Shown piece after piece: positions 21,863 through 29,325 of a stretch of 29,325 nt of DNA (within the stretch, counting starts at the first letter, position 1; each line of letters begins with the position of its first letter). The position numbers were made by a program, and so were the translations under genes. Origin of the DNA: a virus; the IMG/VR virus record IMGVR_UViG_3300042691_052129, positions 1 to 29,325 of that record. One strand, written 5' to 3'. The notes below the pieces were generated by a model that ran no database searches, was not told the origin of the DNA, and saw only the letters and a list, made by a program, of their open reading frames with translations.

Positions 21863-22249
21863 TTATGCACCAGCGTTAGTTGAACAGTTATTGCATTTGT
21901 ATCTATCGGCAGATTCCGGCAATATCTTTGGGTTAACTTTTTCTTTTTTACCGCATGTTCTACAAGATACATCAATATATTTAAATGGCCTATTTCTTGG
22001 TGTTGGTGGCTGTTGTGCGAGTTTTTTGTCTATTTTTGTGTCAGATTTATGCATATTCATTTCTGGCATAGATAAGAACTTATTTTCATGGTCTTCGTCA
22101 TTTTTTTTGCCTGATTTAGTTTTTTTGGTTTTAATATTATTTTTATTTTTTGATAATTTTTTATTATCTGTTTCATTTTTTGGCAATAATGCTTGTAATG
22201 CGTTTATTAATTGTTGTATTTGTTCTGGACTAGATAAATTAAGATCCAT
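21863..22249 (-). CDS. Small zinc-ribbon protein with Lys-rich linker
   Basis: 128 residues. The N-terminal helix (SPEQIQQLINALQALL) is followed by a long low-complexity Lys/Asn/Asp-rich stretch (~24-85) and a C-terminal zinc ribbon with C96/C99 and C119/C122. The layout (helix, flexible linker, zinc ribbon) suggests an adaptor that tethers a protein partner to DNA. It is followed directly by dnaB and overlaps the upstream gene by 11 bases. A helicase loader or accessory role is possible by position only. Confidence 0.6.
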   Translation of the reverse strand: MDLNLSSPEQIQQLINALQALLPKNETDNKKLSKNKNNIKTKKTKSGKKNDEDHENKFLSMPEMNMHKSDTKIDKKLAQQPPTPRNRPFKYIDVSCRTCGKKEKVNPKILPESADRYKCNNCSTNAGA

Positions 22250-22766
22250 GTTTCACCTTGGTTTTCTGAATTGATAGTAATATGTCTGATAAATTTTTAA
22301 CAGATGATGCTAGGTAAGTTAATCTGTCAGATCTTTGTTTAGCGTATTTCTTTATTTTATTTAAGGCATTGGCTTTGTCATTATGTTTAATTGCTTGCGC
22401 TGATTTTTCGATATATCCATATCCTTTATAGTTGTTAATTTCGTCAGCAATAGTATCCTTGATACTCTCTTCTGCCCAATTATATCTAGCATTTTCTCTG
22501 TTTAAAGTTCTTTGAAGATGAAATGAAAACTGCCCCAGTCTATATGATATCTGGGCACAGTCTTCTGGGCTTAGTTTTTCTAATACGTCTCTATTCATTG
22601 ATAAATACTGACTCAGTTCATTTTCGGGTAATAAAGAAGCATTATATATGGGCAATCCTAGTCCATTTTCATATTCGTCTAATATTTTATCCCAATAATT
22701 AATTTGATCGCTTGCTGATGATCCTTTATTTTCTGATTCTTTCTGACCATTCATTTTCTGACTCAT
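22239..22766 (-). CDS. Helical protein, possible UvsY-like recombination mediator
   Basis: 175 residues. The first ~45 residues are low complexity; the rest is predicted mostly helical. The pattern in 75-170 (LGQFSFHLQRTLNRENARYN, W-A-E, then INNYKGYGYIEKSAQAIK and LTYLASSVKNLSDILLSI) resembles the helical layout of T4-type UvsY mediators, which help load the recombinase on SSB-coated DNA. The position two genes after RecA supports this, but the match is weak and no diagnostic residue was found. An ATG at 22754 is an alternative start. Confidence 0.45.
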   Translation of the reverse strand: MSQKMNGQKESENKGSSASDQINYWDKILDEYENGLGLPIYNASLLPENELSQYLSMNRDVLEKLSPEDCAQISYRLGQFSFHLQRTLNRENARYNWAEESIKDTIADEINNYKGYGYIEKSAQAIKHNDKANALNKIKKYAKQRSDRLTYLASSVKNLSDILLSIQKTKVKHGS

Positions 22767-23130
22767 GATAGGGTAATTCTATATATTTAATATTATTAAT
22801 TTCACACCATTCCCTTTTTTCTCTATCTCTTTTTTGTGATTTGAGAAATCCTAATTGGGAATTATGATAAAATCCTACAAATTTGTAATGCTGTTCGCCA
22901 TGAACTTCTATTGCTGTTTTTAATATTGGTAAATAAAAATCTAAAAAATAATTATCTGATTTTTTAACAGGAATCGGGACTTCTTCCAACACTTGCAAAG
23001 TAGGATATTGTAATGTTATTAGTTTTCTCGCAAGTAAATGTAATGAAGACTTATTTCCTAGTTTAGCATGAGAGTAATGTCCTGTCAACTGCCAATTTTG
23101 AACAAAACCATCCAATGTTCTTATTTGCAT
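22726..23130 (-). CDS. Vsr-like PD-(D/E)XK nuclease beside recA
   Basis: 134 residues, a minimal nuclease domain. YFLDFYLPILKTAIEVHGEQHY gives D64, E75, H77 and the Q-H-Y triplet (80-82), and a basic helix KSQKRDREKREWCEINNI with D102 and K105 follows. The strand IKYIELPYHE closes the fold. It matches the Vsr/DUF559-type cores of short-patch repair and phage endonucleases. Lying ten bases inside the recA gene end, it is most easily seen as a recombination or repair nuclease, but a homing function cannot be excluded. It is shorter than the 263-residue relative at 7384-8175 and lacks its DNA-binding N-terminus. Confidence 0.65.
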   Translation of the reverse strand: MQIRTLDGFVQNWQLTGHYSHAKLGNKSSLHLLARKLITLQYPTLQVLEEVPIPVKKSDNYFLDFYLPILKTAIEVHGEQHYKFVGFYHNSQLGFLKSQKRDREKREWCEINNIKYIELPYHESENEWSERIRK

Positions 23131-24134
23131 TGTACTCCCATTGTTTGCTTAACATTTTGTTCTAGTTTCATATATTCTGGATTATTATCTACAAAATATT
23201 GTCTTAGCTTTTCTAAACCTTGAAACTTTTCGCTACCATAGGAATACCAAGCACCACCCTTATTTATTAATCCTATATCAACAGCAAAATTTAATAATTC
23301 TGTATATTTATCAATACCTTGGCCATATCTTATATATGATGTTGTAGAACCCCCTGGAGGCCCTAAAGCCGAACAAACAACTTGCCACTCTATTTCTTGT
23401 CCTATTTGAGAACTATCAGAACTTAATGTCCATGGTTTAAAGCTTTTTGCTCTAAGTTTAATATCTGTTTGATAAGCTATTGCTTGCCCGCTCTTCTCCT
23501 TAAATTCTGCTCCATAGCCTGTTGGATTCCCCATAAGATGAGTAATGCCTATAACTATATTTTTATTAACAGGAATAACGTTAGCAACTTTTCTACAAAA
23601 TTTAGCTAATAACTTAGCTCCATCAGCTCTTTGCATTTTATCCATATCACTAGTTATCTCTGCTTCTGTACATAGTGCTGAATAAGAGTCAATTATTAGA
23701 ACGCAACCTGGTATTTCATTAATAATTCTTTCTGCAATTTGCAAATATTCTTCTGCGTGTAATATTTTCCCTTGTTGAGAACCTATAACATGAAATTTTT
23801 GTAAATTTAATCCTGGTATACCTTCTAGATCTCTCTTTTTTAATCTACCTTCGATATTTAGGTAGTACACCTCTCTACCATCTTTGAAAGAGCTATGTGC
23901 ATATTCTTTTTTTTGTGCTGTTGCAGAAAAGTCTAAGGATGTTGTTGTTTTACCACATTTTGGTTGACCAGTTAAAACTACGAAGCTTCCTTCTGGTATG
24001 CCTCCGTTAAGCACAATATCTAAAGATGGACTAATTGGTATTACCATAGTTTTCTTATCAACTATAGCATTTCCGTTTAAGATAATATCTGAACCAAACT
24101 GTTTGGTAACATCATCTTTTAATTTTGTTGTCAT
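23121..24134 (-). CDS. recA: RecA/UvsX-like recombinase
   Basis: 337 residues. Walker A is GQPKCGKTT (56-64), the catalytic Glu lies in VYYLNIEGRL (E95), Walker B is CVLIIDSYSAL (D149) and the following sensor segment is NIVIGITHLMGNP (192-204). Strand-exchange loops around 158-172 and 203-218 are glycine- and charge-rich. It forms ATP-dependent filaments on single strands for homologous recombination and recombination-dependent replication. It overlaps both neighbours (4 and 10 bases). It is shorter than E. coli RecA and lacks its full C-terminal domain, nearer phage recombinases in length. Confidence 0.93.
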   Translation of the reverse strand: MTTKLKDDVTKQFGSDIILNGNAIVDKKTMVIPISPSLDIVLNGGIPEGSFVVLTGQPKCGKTTTSLDFSATAQKKEYAHSSFKDGREVYYLNIEGRLKKRDLEGIPGLNLQKFHVIGSQQGKILHAEEYLQIAERIINEIPGCVLIIDSYSALCTEAEITSDMDKMQRADGAKLLAKFCRKVANVIPVNKNIVIGITHLMGNPTGYGAEFKEKSGQAIAYQTDIKLRAKSFKPWTLSSDSSQIGQEIEWQVVCSALGPPGGSTTSYIRYGQGIDKYTELLNFAVDIGLINKGGAWYSYGSEKFQGLEKLRQYFVDNNPEYMKLEQNVKQTMGVQCK

Positions 24135-24541
24135 TCTAATTCCTTTAGTTTAGATATTATAGATTTGTTATTATTATAATTTGTAGTAAATTTTTTATTA
24201 TTATTTCTATCATATTCTTTTGTAAGTCTTTGATTCTCTTTCTCTATCGATACAGATTCTTGCTCTATGATAGGTATGAGATGAGGCGCTCGCAATGAAT
24301 ATATTTTTGTTGCTTGTGTAGTTTTTAAAGCACGAATAATAGCCTGTGGATTATATTGTTTGACCAACTTATTTGCAGTGGCTATTTGATTTCTATAATA
24401 CAAAGACCATTCTTTAGAGGTCCAAAATTTAAAATATAAATCTTTTTTTTCTTGTTTGGCTTTATTTTCGCATATCAATTCTGTAATATATTGAGCAGCT
24501 GTGACATATTTTCCATTTGAATATTTAGAAATATATTTCAT
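24131..24541 (-). CDS. Conserved-looking hypothetical protein upstream of recA
   Basis: 136 residues, family not recognised. It starts with a YSNGKYVTAAQYITELICENKA helix and continues KKDLYFKFWTSKEWSLYYRNQI, then KIYSLRAPHLIPIIEQE. The tail is Lys/Asn-rich. The folded region is basic and aromatic, consistent with DNA binding, but there are no catalytic or metal motifs. Its stop overlaps the recA ATG by four bases, so the two are translationally coupled. Confidence 0.55.
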   Translation of the reverse strand: MKYISKYSNGKYVTAAQYITELICENKAKQEKKDLYFKFWTSKEWSLYYRNQIATANKLVKQYNPQAIIRALKTTQATKIYSLRAPHLIPIIEQESVSIEKENQRLTKEYDRNNNKKFTTNYNNNKSIISKLKELE

Positions 24542-24873
24542 TTTTTCTTGTTTGGTCTATATATTGAATTTCTGGCTGTTCTGGATATAGTGCTATTTAA
24601 TTGTTTTTTAAATTCATCATTAACCTCTGATGCTGCTTTTGTCATAATAGCAACATTTTTAGTTCCTTTTACTGAAGTTTCTCTAATCATCAAATCTTGA
24701 CTTGTTACTTTAGCTGAGGTTGTTTTTATATTAGGATTTTTTTCTTGTACCCTGGTTGTAATAATTTCTTTAACTATTTTCATACTAATACCTAATTTTT
24801 TAGATATCTGTTTTGCTTCTAATCCACTATCTACTAAATAATAAACCGCACATTGTGTTGTAAAATCACTCAT
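24538..24873 (-). CDS. Small helix-turn-helix protein
   Basis: 111 residues. Residues 5-40 (CAVYYLVDSGLEAKQISKKLGISMKIVKEI) form a helix-turn-helix of the sigma-4/MarR-like kind (AKQISKKLGISMKIV). The C-terminal half is Thr/Lys-rich with a basic end (RTARNSIYRPNKKK). It probably binds DNA and could be a transcription regulator or a replication accessory factor. It overlaps both neighbours by four bases, so it is part of the recombination operon. Confidence 0.55.
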   Translation of the reverse strand: MSDFTTQCAVYYLVDSGLEAKQISKKLGISMKIVKEIITTRVQEKNPNIKTTSAKVTSQDLMIRETSVKGTKNVAIMTKAASEVNDEFKKQLNSTISRTARNSIYRPNKKK

Positions 24874-25241
24874 GAAAGTTCCCTTTCTGCATTATTGAGC
24901 CACGCGATATTTTTAGATTTTAGAAAATTTAGATACATGTCAAATACTTTTCGATTTACTCTGGTGAAATTATATTCATTTTTACCTATCTTGGCCATAA
25001 ACTTATTTGATTTTCCTTCAGAATATAGACCCATAGGATTATAAATTTTACCATATAAACCGACTTTTAAGAAGTACTGTATCTCATTATTAATATTTTT
25101 CGTATATGCTAATGAATGTTCTTTGTTATTAATTATTGGAAAACCATCTGTGTCTATATAATCTTGTTTTCCTAAAATAGTATAATATGTAAAAGATGGT
25201 AATATTTCATCTTTTTTAGATATTTGAAATAAATTATCCAT
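24870..25241 (-). CDS. Hypothetical protein
   Basis: 123 residues, no family recognised. It shows alternating strands (FTYYTILGKQDYIDTDGFPI, YFLKVGLYGKIYNPMGLYSE, MAKIGKNEYNFTRVN) and a final helix (FDMYLNFLKSKNIAWLNNAE). The character is that of a small globular alpha/beta protein. It overlaps its neighbours by four and eight bases and is expressed with the recombination genes. Function unknown. Confidence 0.55.
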   Translation of the reverse strand: MDNLFQISKKDEILPSFTYYTILGKQDYIDTDGFPIINNKEHSLAYTKNINNEIQYFLKVGLYGKIYNPMGLYSEGKSNKFMAKIGKNEYNFTRVNRKVFDMYLNFLKSKNIAWLNNAERELS

Positions 25242-25620
25242 TTTGTGTTTTCCTTTTTTGTTTTTTATTAGTATTTTTAGACCATTTTGGCTTTGGAGGC
25301 TTTTTAATTCTGTTCATTCCGGTAGGTAATTCTTTAGTGCCATGTTCAAATTTATAGGAATTATGTTTTTGGTATAAATGTATTTTTTCATCTTCGCTCA
25401 TTCTATCAGAATTTCTTTTAGCTAAATCTCCTATCGTGTTTAATTCTGAATCAGACTTTCTTATAGATGTACTTTGACTAAGAACATCATCCACATATCT
25501 TCTATGGGTATCTGATGATTTACACTTTAAACATTTGGGTTGATTTATATAATCTTTAATATAAAAAAATAATTCAAAGTTATATTGACAGTTGTTACAA
25601 GAATATGAATATGTTGGCAT
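25234..25620 (-). CDS. FmdB-type zinc-ribbon protein
   Basis: 128 residues from the ATG at 25620; earlier in-frame residues are not needed because this ATG overlaps the HNH stop (TAATG). The N-terminus MPTYSYSCNNC...PKCLKC has the paired cysteines C8/C11 and C30/C33 and the 'MPtYeY.C..C' signature of FmdB-like regulatory proteins. A low-complexity Lys/Pro/Asn-rich tail follows. It probably binds nucleic acid or protein; the role in phages is unknown. Confidence 0.75.
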   Translation of the reverse strand: MPTYSYSCNNCQYNFELFFYIKDYINQPKCLKCKSSDTHRRYVDDVLSQSTSIRKSDSELNTIGDLAKRNSDRMSEDEKIHLYQKHNSYKFEHGTKELPTGMNRIKKPPKPKWSKNTNKKQKRKTQNG

Positions 25621-26198
25621 TATAGATAAGAATCCGGGAGATATAGTATCCATTCAGGTGGAATATCTAGTTTTATCTTAGACAAGTGGTTGATCACAGG
25701 CAAGTATTTTAGATTTCTACATGGTTTTATTGGTAAATTTATTAGCGGCATATTAGCTTCTTTTGGTGTTCGATTTCCCTTTTTTCTATTACAATCTGCA
25801 CAAGCGGTCACTATATTAGTCCAACAAGTTGGTGATAGTTTTTTATTTGTCCATTTAGATTTAGGTATAACATGATCATATGTTAAATTATCAATATTTT
25901 GTTTTTTATTACAATATTGACATGTAAAATTATCTCTAGTAAAAATATTTTTTCTAGAAAATGTTACTGTATGATTATTTAATTTGAAAAATCTATTAGT
26001 TTTAGCTACTGCTGGTATAGGATATTTTTTATTTACTCCATTAATATGATCATTTTTATAGAAATCTATAATTTCAATTGAATATTTTGGATTGTTATTA
26101 AATCTCATAGACCATATTATTGCCTTTTGCCAAGAAATAATTCCTAATGGAGTATAATCTGCATTAAGCAATAAGCATTGTTTATGGTTTTGTTGCAT
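25620..26198 (-). CDS. HNH endonuclease
   Basis: 192 residues. It starts with CLLLNADYTPLGIISWQKAI, the lead-in of a widespread HNH family. The core is SRKNIFTRDNFTCQYCNKKQ with C93/C96, LTYDHVIPKS with D108/H109 (catalytic His), and WTNIVTACADCNRKKGNRT with N128, C133/C136 and N137. These are the beta-beta-alpha-metal residues of an active nuclease. It may be a homing-type or a genome-processing HNH. Its 5' end overlaps phoH by 17 bases and its stop overlaps the next ATG. Confidence 0.87.
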   Translation of the reverse strand: MQQNHKQCLLLNADYTPLGIISWQKAIIWSMRFNNNPKYSIEIIDFYKNDHINGVNKKYPIPAVAKTNRFFKLNNHTVTFSRKNIFTRDNFTCQYCNKKQNIDNLTYDHVIPKSKWTNKKLSPTCWTNIVTACADCNRKKGNRTPKEANMPLINLPIKPCRNLKYLPVINHLSKIKLDIPPEWILYLPDSYL

Positions 26199-26907
26199 TT
26201 TCTAGATTATCTAATCTTGCTAAAATTTTAGCTATGATTTGATTTCTTACTATATCTGATGATTCTAATTTACAATTACCAATACCATCAATACCATCTA
26301 AGGCATTGATCATATGAATAAAGCCGCCCTGTAAATGTCTATTTAAATCCGATTGTCCAATATCTCCAGTTAGTACTAATTTACTTTCTATTCCAACTCT
26401 TGTCAATAGCATTTTTAATTGTTCATAGGATGCGTTTTGACATTCATCTGCCACTATGAAACAATTATGGAAATTTCTACCTCTCATCAAGCCTAATGGC
26501 ACAACTTCTATCTTATTATTTAATTTAAGATTAGTATAGTGCGCAGTAGGGATAAAATAATTAATTTCATCTATAATTGGTAATAAATATGGGTGTAGCT
26601 TTTCTTCAGCTGTACCTGGTAAATATCCAATTTTTTCTCCTGCTTCTAATACTGGTCTGGTAATAATAATCCTACTTACTTTATCATCTAATAAGTATTC
26701 TAAAGCCATGCCTATAGCAATATGCGTTTTGCCAGACCCTGCCAATCCTTGACAAAAAGTAATAGTATTTTCAGCAATTGTTCTTATGTAGTCTTTTTGA
26801 TTTTCGCTCCTTGGTTTTAATCTATTTCTAAAAGCATGGCCGGTTTGTATATTTTCAACATTATTTGTTAAATCTATTGGTTTTTTCTTTTTGTTGTTTT
26901 TTCTCAA
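26182..26907 (-). CDS. phoH: PhoH-like P-loop ATPase, TTG start
   Basis: 241 residues. Walker A is GLAGSGKTH (54-62), RIIITRPVLEAGEKIGYLPG (79-98) is the PhoH signature, Walker B is CFIVADECQNAS (149-160) and LTGDIGQSD (179-187) follows. The start is TTG at 26907: no ATG occurs before the P-loop, and AAAGGG stands six bases upstream. It is an ATPase with a proposed RNA helicase or nuclease-linked role, common in phages, especially marine ones; a phosphate-stress role is not shown by sequence. It is preceded by a 22-base gap after the ribonucleotide reductase gene. Confidence 0.88.
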   Translation of the reverse strand: MRKNNKKKKPIDLTNNVENIQTGHAFRNRLKPRSENQKDYIRTIAENTITFCQGLAGSGKTHIAIGMALEYLLDDKVSRIIITRPVLEAGEKIGYLPGTAEEKLHPYLLPIIDEINYFIPTAHYTNLKLNNKIEVVPLGLMRGRNFHNCFIVADECQNASYEQLKMLLTRVGIESKLVLTGDIGQSDLNRHLQGGFIHMINALDGIDGIGNCKLESSDIVRNQIIAKILARLDNLENATKP

Positions 26908-26912
26908 GTTAT

Positions 26913-26918
26913 ACCCTT
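26913..26918 (-). promoter_or_regulatory. Shine-Dalgarno that supports the TTG start of phoH
   Basis: On the - strand the 22-base gap between nrdJ and phoH contains AAAGGG followed by TATAAC and then TTG. The spacing is right for initiation at TTG; no ATG exists in frame between this site and the Walker A motif. Confidence 0.65.
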
Positions 26919-26929
26919 TGCGAATAAAG

Positions 26930-29125
26930 TTAAATTAGACATGCACCACCAGCGCAACTAATTTCCTCTATTCCCGCGGTATTGTCCTCTGTTTCTGATA
27001 GTTGCGTATAATCAACCTTCTTGAAACTATTAAATAGATCACAATATATTTTCCAATTATAAACGTCCTTCATACAATATGTTAGTCTTCTAACATCACC
27101 ATTAAAATATTTGCCAGCAAAATTTTTCATTTTGGTTACAAACATTAATTTAGATTCATGATGATCTTTATTAGCTTGATTTAATACTACATAATCACAA
27201 GCAGCCCATAGACCATTATCAGGAAATGTATTTAGGGCTAGTTCTATTAATCCAGAACACCATAATGCGGCATCTCCGTATTCTTTTACAATTTCTCTAC
27301 TTGAGTAGACTGTTGTAAATGGGGCTTGTGGATAATCCTTATCTCCGCTTTGTGGAATAAGACTAATACCAGCAAAATATTTTCTGTTATTATAAATATA
27401 TTCTGTAACACTATCCCATTCGTCTGGCTTAACTGTAACGGTGTTGCTTACATTATGACACAAATATTCTTGTGTGCAAAGAGCTTTATTTTTTCCAGTA
27501 TGAACCCAATTTTTTTGTGTTTGTTTAACAATTTCTAGCATTTCTATTGCTGGTAATTGATTTTTTAGTTTCGATCCATCAGGTACTTCTATTGGAAATT
27601 TTATAACCTCATCCGTATTATTTGCTGACCAAGATGATTTTTCACACGCTTGAGGATTTATTTTTTTAAAGTGTTGGTACGGAGCTTCTAAAACATTAGC
27701 CTGTACATGGCGTATATATCGTTTAGCGTGATGAGGATGGATACCTGAACTTGTACCCAACATCGAACTAGAAGTACCTTCTGGCTTTAAGCAGGTTACC
27801 CTAGCAGCTTGATTAATATCTATTGCTTTGGCCATTAATTTATTTGTTTCAACTGCTATTTTTGCTCCGTTCTTCAACACCTTTTCTGTTAAAACTAATT
27901 CGTGTTTTTCCATTGTTCCTGTTAAAGAAACACCCAATAGAGCTTCTCTTTCAAAGATTTCTTCGCTATTTTTCCCTAGATATTCTAGTTTTGTAAATCC
28001 CGCTTGTAAAGTTCCTATAATGGCAGCAGCTTTACATCTTTCGTAAAAATCATTTTCATCTTCAATTGATGAACAATTGATGGTTGATAGATTACATCCT
28101 TGCCAACCGGACTCTCCTGTTTTTTCATTTACAGGATATAGACTAATTTCTACACAGGGATTAAATACCATCTCTGTTGAATCACTCCAAATAAATCCTG
28201 GTTCACCAAATTCTTTTACGCTATTCATTAGTTCTTGAAACTCTTCAAATTTTGTTTCGTCTTTTAATAAGAGTGCGGAATTATTACTTCGTGCTCTTTG
28301 AGGATTTTCTATATACCAATTTCCAGTCTTAGCCTTAGCCATTTCTTCATCATCGGGACTAAATAGGGCTAGACTAGCAGATCTACGTACACCACCGCTT
28401 AAAACAGCGTCACTACTATGCATAACAATATCATATGCATCAATTGGTCTTAATTTTTTCTGACCATTTTTGATACAACGATCAAGTAATGCTCTGATTT
28501 TTTCTAAACCATTTGCTAATGGCTCATATCCAGGCGCTTTACCAACACCGCTAGCAAGAGATGATCCTTTTGGTCTAATATTGCTATAGTCAAATAATAT
28601 ATGACAATTTTTATATTGCTTAAATTCTTCTACTGGTTTACTAAAATAACTACTAAGTAGTACGCCTAATGCATCAGACCATCCCTCGATGCTATCATCG
28701 ATAATATATTTAGTACCTTGATCTTCTGGGGGATTGTGTTCCAGTGTTGGTAACTTAGCAACATGATGTTTTTGCACACTAAAGCCAGTACCACTCCCAC
28801 ACAATAATAGCCAGAAACATTCCTGGAAAAATCTTAATCTGTCACAATAGCTGGCTGTACAGTTATATAGTTTTGCATTGCGTTTTAAAATTGGTTCTCC
28901 GCCAAATTGTAAACATCTTTGAGAACCTAATATTTTCTTTTTATACATCATATCATATGCCCAATTGATATCATCAGATATACCAAAATTAGCATATTTA
29001 ATATGCATCATATTTTTAACGCGCTCTACAGCTTCTTTCCACGTTTCTCTACGGTTTTTATCTTCTAACCAACGAGCATATTTACTAACAAATGTATAAT
29101 TCTGTAATTCTTGTAGAGCCGACAT
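26930..29125 (-). CDS. nrdJ: Adenosylcobalamin-dependent (class II, monomeric type) ribonucleotide reductase
   Basis: 731 residues, close to the 739 of Lactobacillus leichmannii RTPR. No N-terminal ATP-cone is seen. YNCTASYC supplies the first redox Cys (C89), FNPCVEISLYP the thiyl-radical Cys324 and Glu326 with Asn322, and WQGCNLSTINC the second redox Cys (C344). LSGGVRRSASLALF (242-255) and CLKPEGTSSSMLGTSSG are further family motifs. The C-terminus CAGGACLI has the C-x4-C pair (C724, C729) that re-reduces the active site. It makes deoxyribonucleotides without oxygen, using host vitamin B12. The ATG at 29125 has AGGAG five bases upstream. It is the first large gene of the replication operon. 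Confidence 0.94.
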   Translation of the reverse strand: MSALQELQNYTFVSKYARWLEDKNRRETWKEAVERVKNMMHIKYANFGISDDINWAYDMMYKKKILGSQRCLQFGGEPILKRNAKLYNCTASYCDRLRFFQECFWLLLCGSGTGFSVQKHHVAKLPTLEHNPPEDQGTKYIIDDSIEGWSDALGVLLSSYFSKPVEEFKQYKNCHILFDYSNIRPKGSSLASGVGKAPGYEPLANGLEKIRALLDRCIKNGQKKLRPIDAYDIVMHSSDAVLSGGVRRSASLALFSPDDEEMAKAKTGNWYIENPQRARSNNSALLLKDETKFEEFQELMNSVKEFGEPGFIWSDSTEMVFNPCVEISLYPVNEKTGESGWQGCNLSTINCSSIEDENDFYERCKAAAIIGTLQAGFTKLEYLGKNSEEIFEREALLGVSLTGTMEKHELVLTEKVLKNGAKIAVETNKLMAKAIDINQAARVTCLKPEGTSSSMLGTSSGIHPHHAKRYIRHVQANVLEAPYQHFKKINPQACEKSSWSANNTDEVIKFPIEVPDGSKLKNQLPAIEMLEIVKQTQKNWVHTGKNKALCTQEYLCHNVSNTVTVKPDEWDSVTEYIYNNRKYFAGISLIPQSGDKDYPQAPFTTVYSSREIVKEYGDAALWCSGLIELALNTFPDNGLWAACDYVVLNQANKDHHESKLMFVTKMKNFAGKYFNGDVRRLTYCMKDVYNWKIYCDLFNSFKKVDYTQLSETEDNTAGIEEISCAGGACLI

Positions 29126-29126
29126 T

Positions 29127-29270
29127 TTATCTCCTGTGTTCTGTTATTAAAGTGAGAAAACCCAGTATTACTAGGCCATGAAAAGAATAATTTAAGAAAT
29201 CTATATTATGAGTAATCCATCTATGATAAAAATATATTATAATATGTAAATAAAACGCTACCTTGTACAT
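29127..29270 (-). CDS. Small hydrophobic protein upstream of nrdJ
   Basis: 47 residues from the ATG at 29270, whose A is also the last base of the upstream gene's stop (TAATG); an ATG at 29285 would add five residues. It contains two hydrophobic stretches (VAFYLHIIIYFY and FHGLVILGFLTLI) and ends with basic EHRR. The TAA lies inside the nrdJ leader: its last two codons overlap the nrdJ Shine-Dalgarno. It may be a small membrane protein. The coding signal is limited to this context, so confidence is moderate. Confidence 0.5.
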   Translation of the reverse strand: MYKVAFYLHIIIYFYHRWITHNIDFLNYSFHGLVILGFLTLITEHRR

Positions 29271-29323
29271 TACAATACACCGCATAATTGTTTCAGCCAA
29301 GAAAGATCTTGATCAACATACTG
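29270..29323 (-). CDS. 3' end of an unidentified upstream gene (partial)
   Basis: Only the last 17 residues are visible (QYVDQDLSWLKQLCGVL) before TAA at 29272-29270. The residue mix is protein-like, and the stop-start overlap with the next gene (TAATG) matches the operon style here. The product cannot be identified from this fragment. Confidence 0.5.
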   Translation of the reverse strand, partial: QYVDQDLSWLKQLCGVL

Positions 29324-29325
29324 AA

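Noticed and set aside
1-29325. tRNA genes, integrase, attachment sites or insertion sequences
   Set aside because: No cloverleaf, integrase, transposase or terminal repeats were seen; nearly all of the window is coding.

Overview
The window reads as part of a large, AT-rich (roughly 70% A+T by eye), gene-dense double-stranded DNA phage genome, probably from an uncultured tailed phage. The reasons are the near-complete absence of intergenic space, the many one- to four-base gene overlaps (ATGA, TAATG), and a contiguous phage replication, recombination and nucleotide-metabolism set with no cellular housekeeping genes. No capsid, portal or terminase gene is present, so 'phage' is an inference. 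The host cannot be named.

Layout. (1) Positions 1-2897 lie on the + strand: the 3' part of a very Ser/Thr-rich modular protein, probably a surface, tail-fibre or adhesin-like protein, then a glycosyltransferase-like protein with a LecA/PA-IL-like C-terminal domain. (2) Everything from 2894 to 29325 is on the - strand; its last gene meets the + strand genes tail to tail with overlapping stop codons. (3) Positions 2894-12802 hold a sugar-modification island: two GT4 glycosyltransferases, a three-domain GT/GT/methyltransferase fusion, a cupin, a DUF115/GT42-like protein, a nucleotidyltransferase-like protein, a methyltransferase-like protein and two proteins of unknown function. A recombination cassette interrupts it at 6326-8175: a Rad52/ERF-like annealing protein, a zinc ribbon and a Vsr-like nuclease. 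(4) ssb (12861-13229) stands alone with a near-consensus sigma70 promoter and a strong intrinsic terminator. (5) Positions 13300-29125 are the replication and nucleotide operon, in transcription order: class II ribonucleotide reductase, PhoH, HNH endonuclease, FmdB-type zinc ribbon, three small unknowns, RecA, Vsr-like nuclease, a possible UvsY-like protein, zinc ribbon, DnaB helicase, primase, dNMP kinase, Cas4/RecB-like nuclease, the N-terminal half of DNA polymerase III alpha, a 59-residue protein, a DnaQ-like exonuclease and the C-terminal half of polymerase III alpha.

How it fits together. The operon supplies dNTPs (NrdJ, dNMP kinase), a replisome (DnaB, primase, split PolC/DnaE-type polymerase with a separate proofreading-type exonuclease, SSB) and two recombination routes (RecA with a possible mediator, and a single-strand annealing protein), plus several nucleases. 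The sugar island next to a Ser/Thr-rich protein suggests, as a hypothesis, phage-encoded O-glycosylation of the poly-Ser linkers, similar in gene layout to bacterial serine-rich-repeat adhesin loci.

The points most worth checking are the Ser-rich protein plus glycosylation cassette, the GT/GT/methyltransferase fusion, the lectin-like fusion, the polymerase split between palm and fingers around an exonuclease gene, the isolated ssb unit, and a probable non-ATG start on the Cas4-like nuclease.
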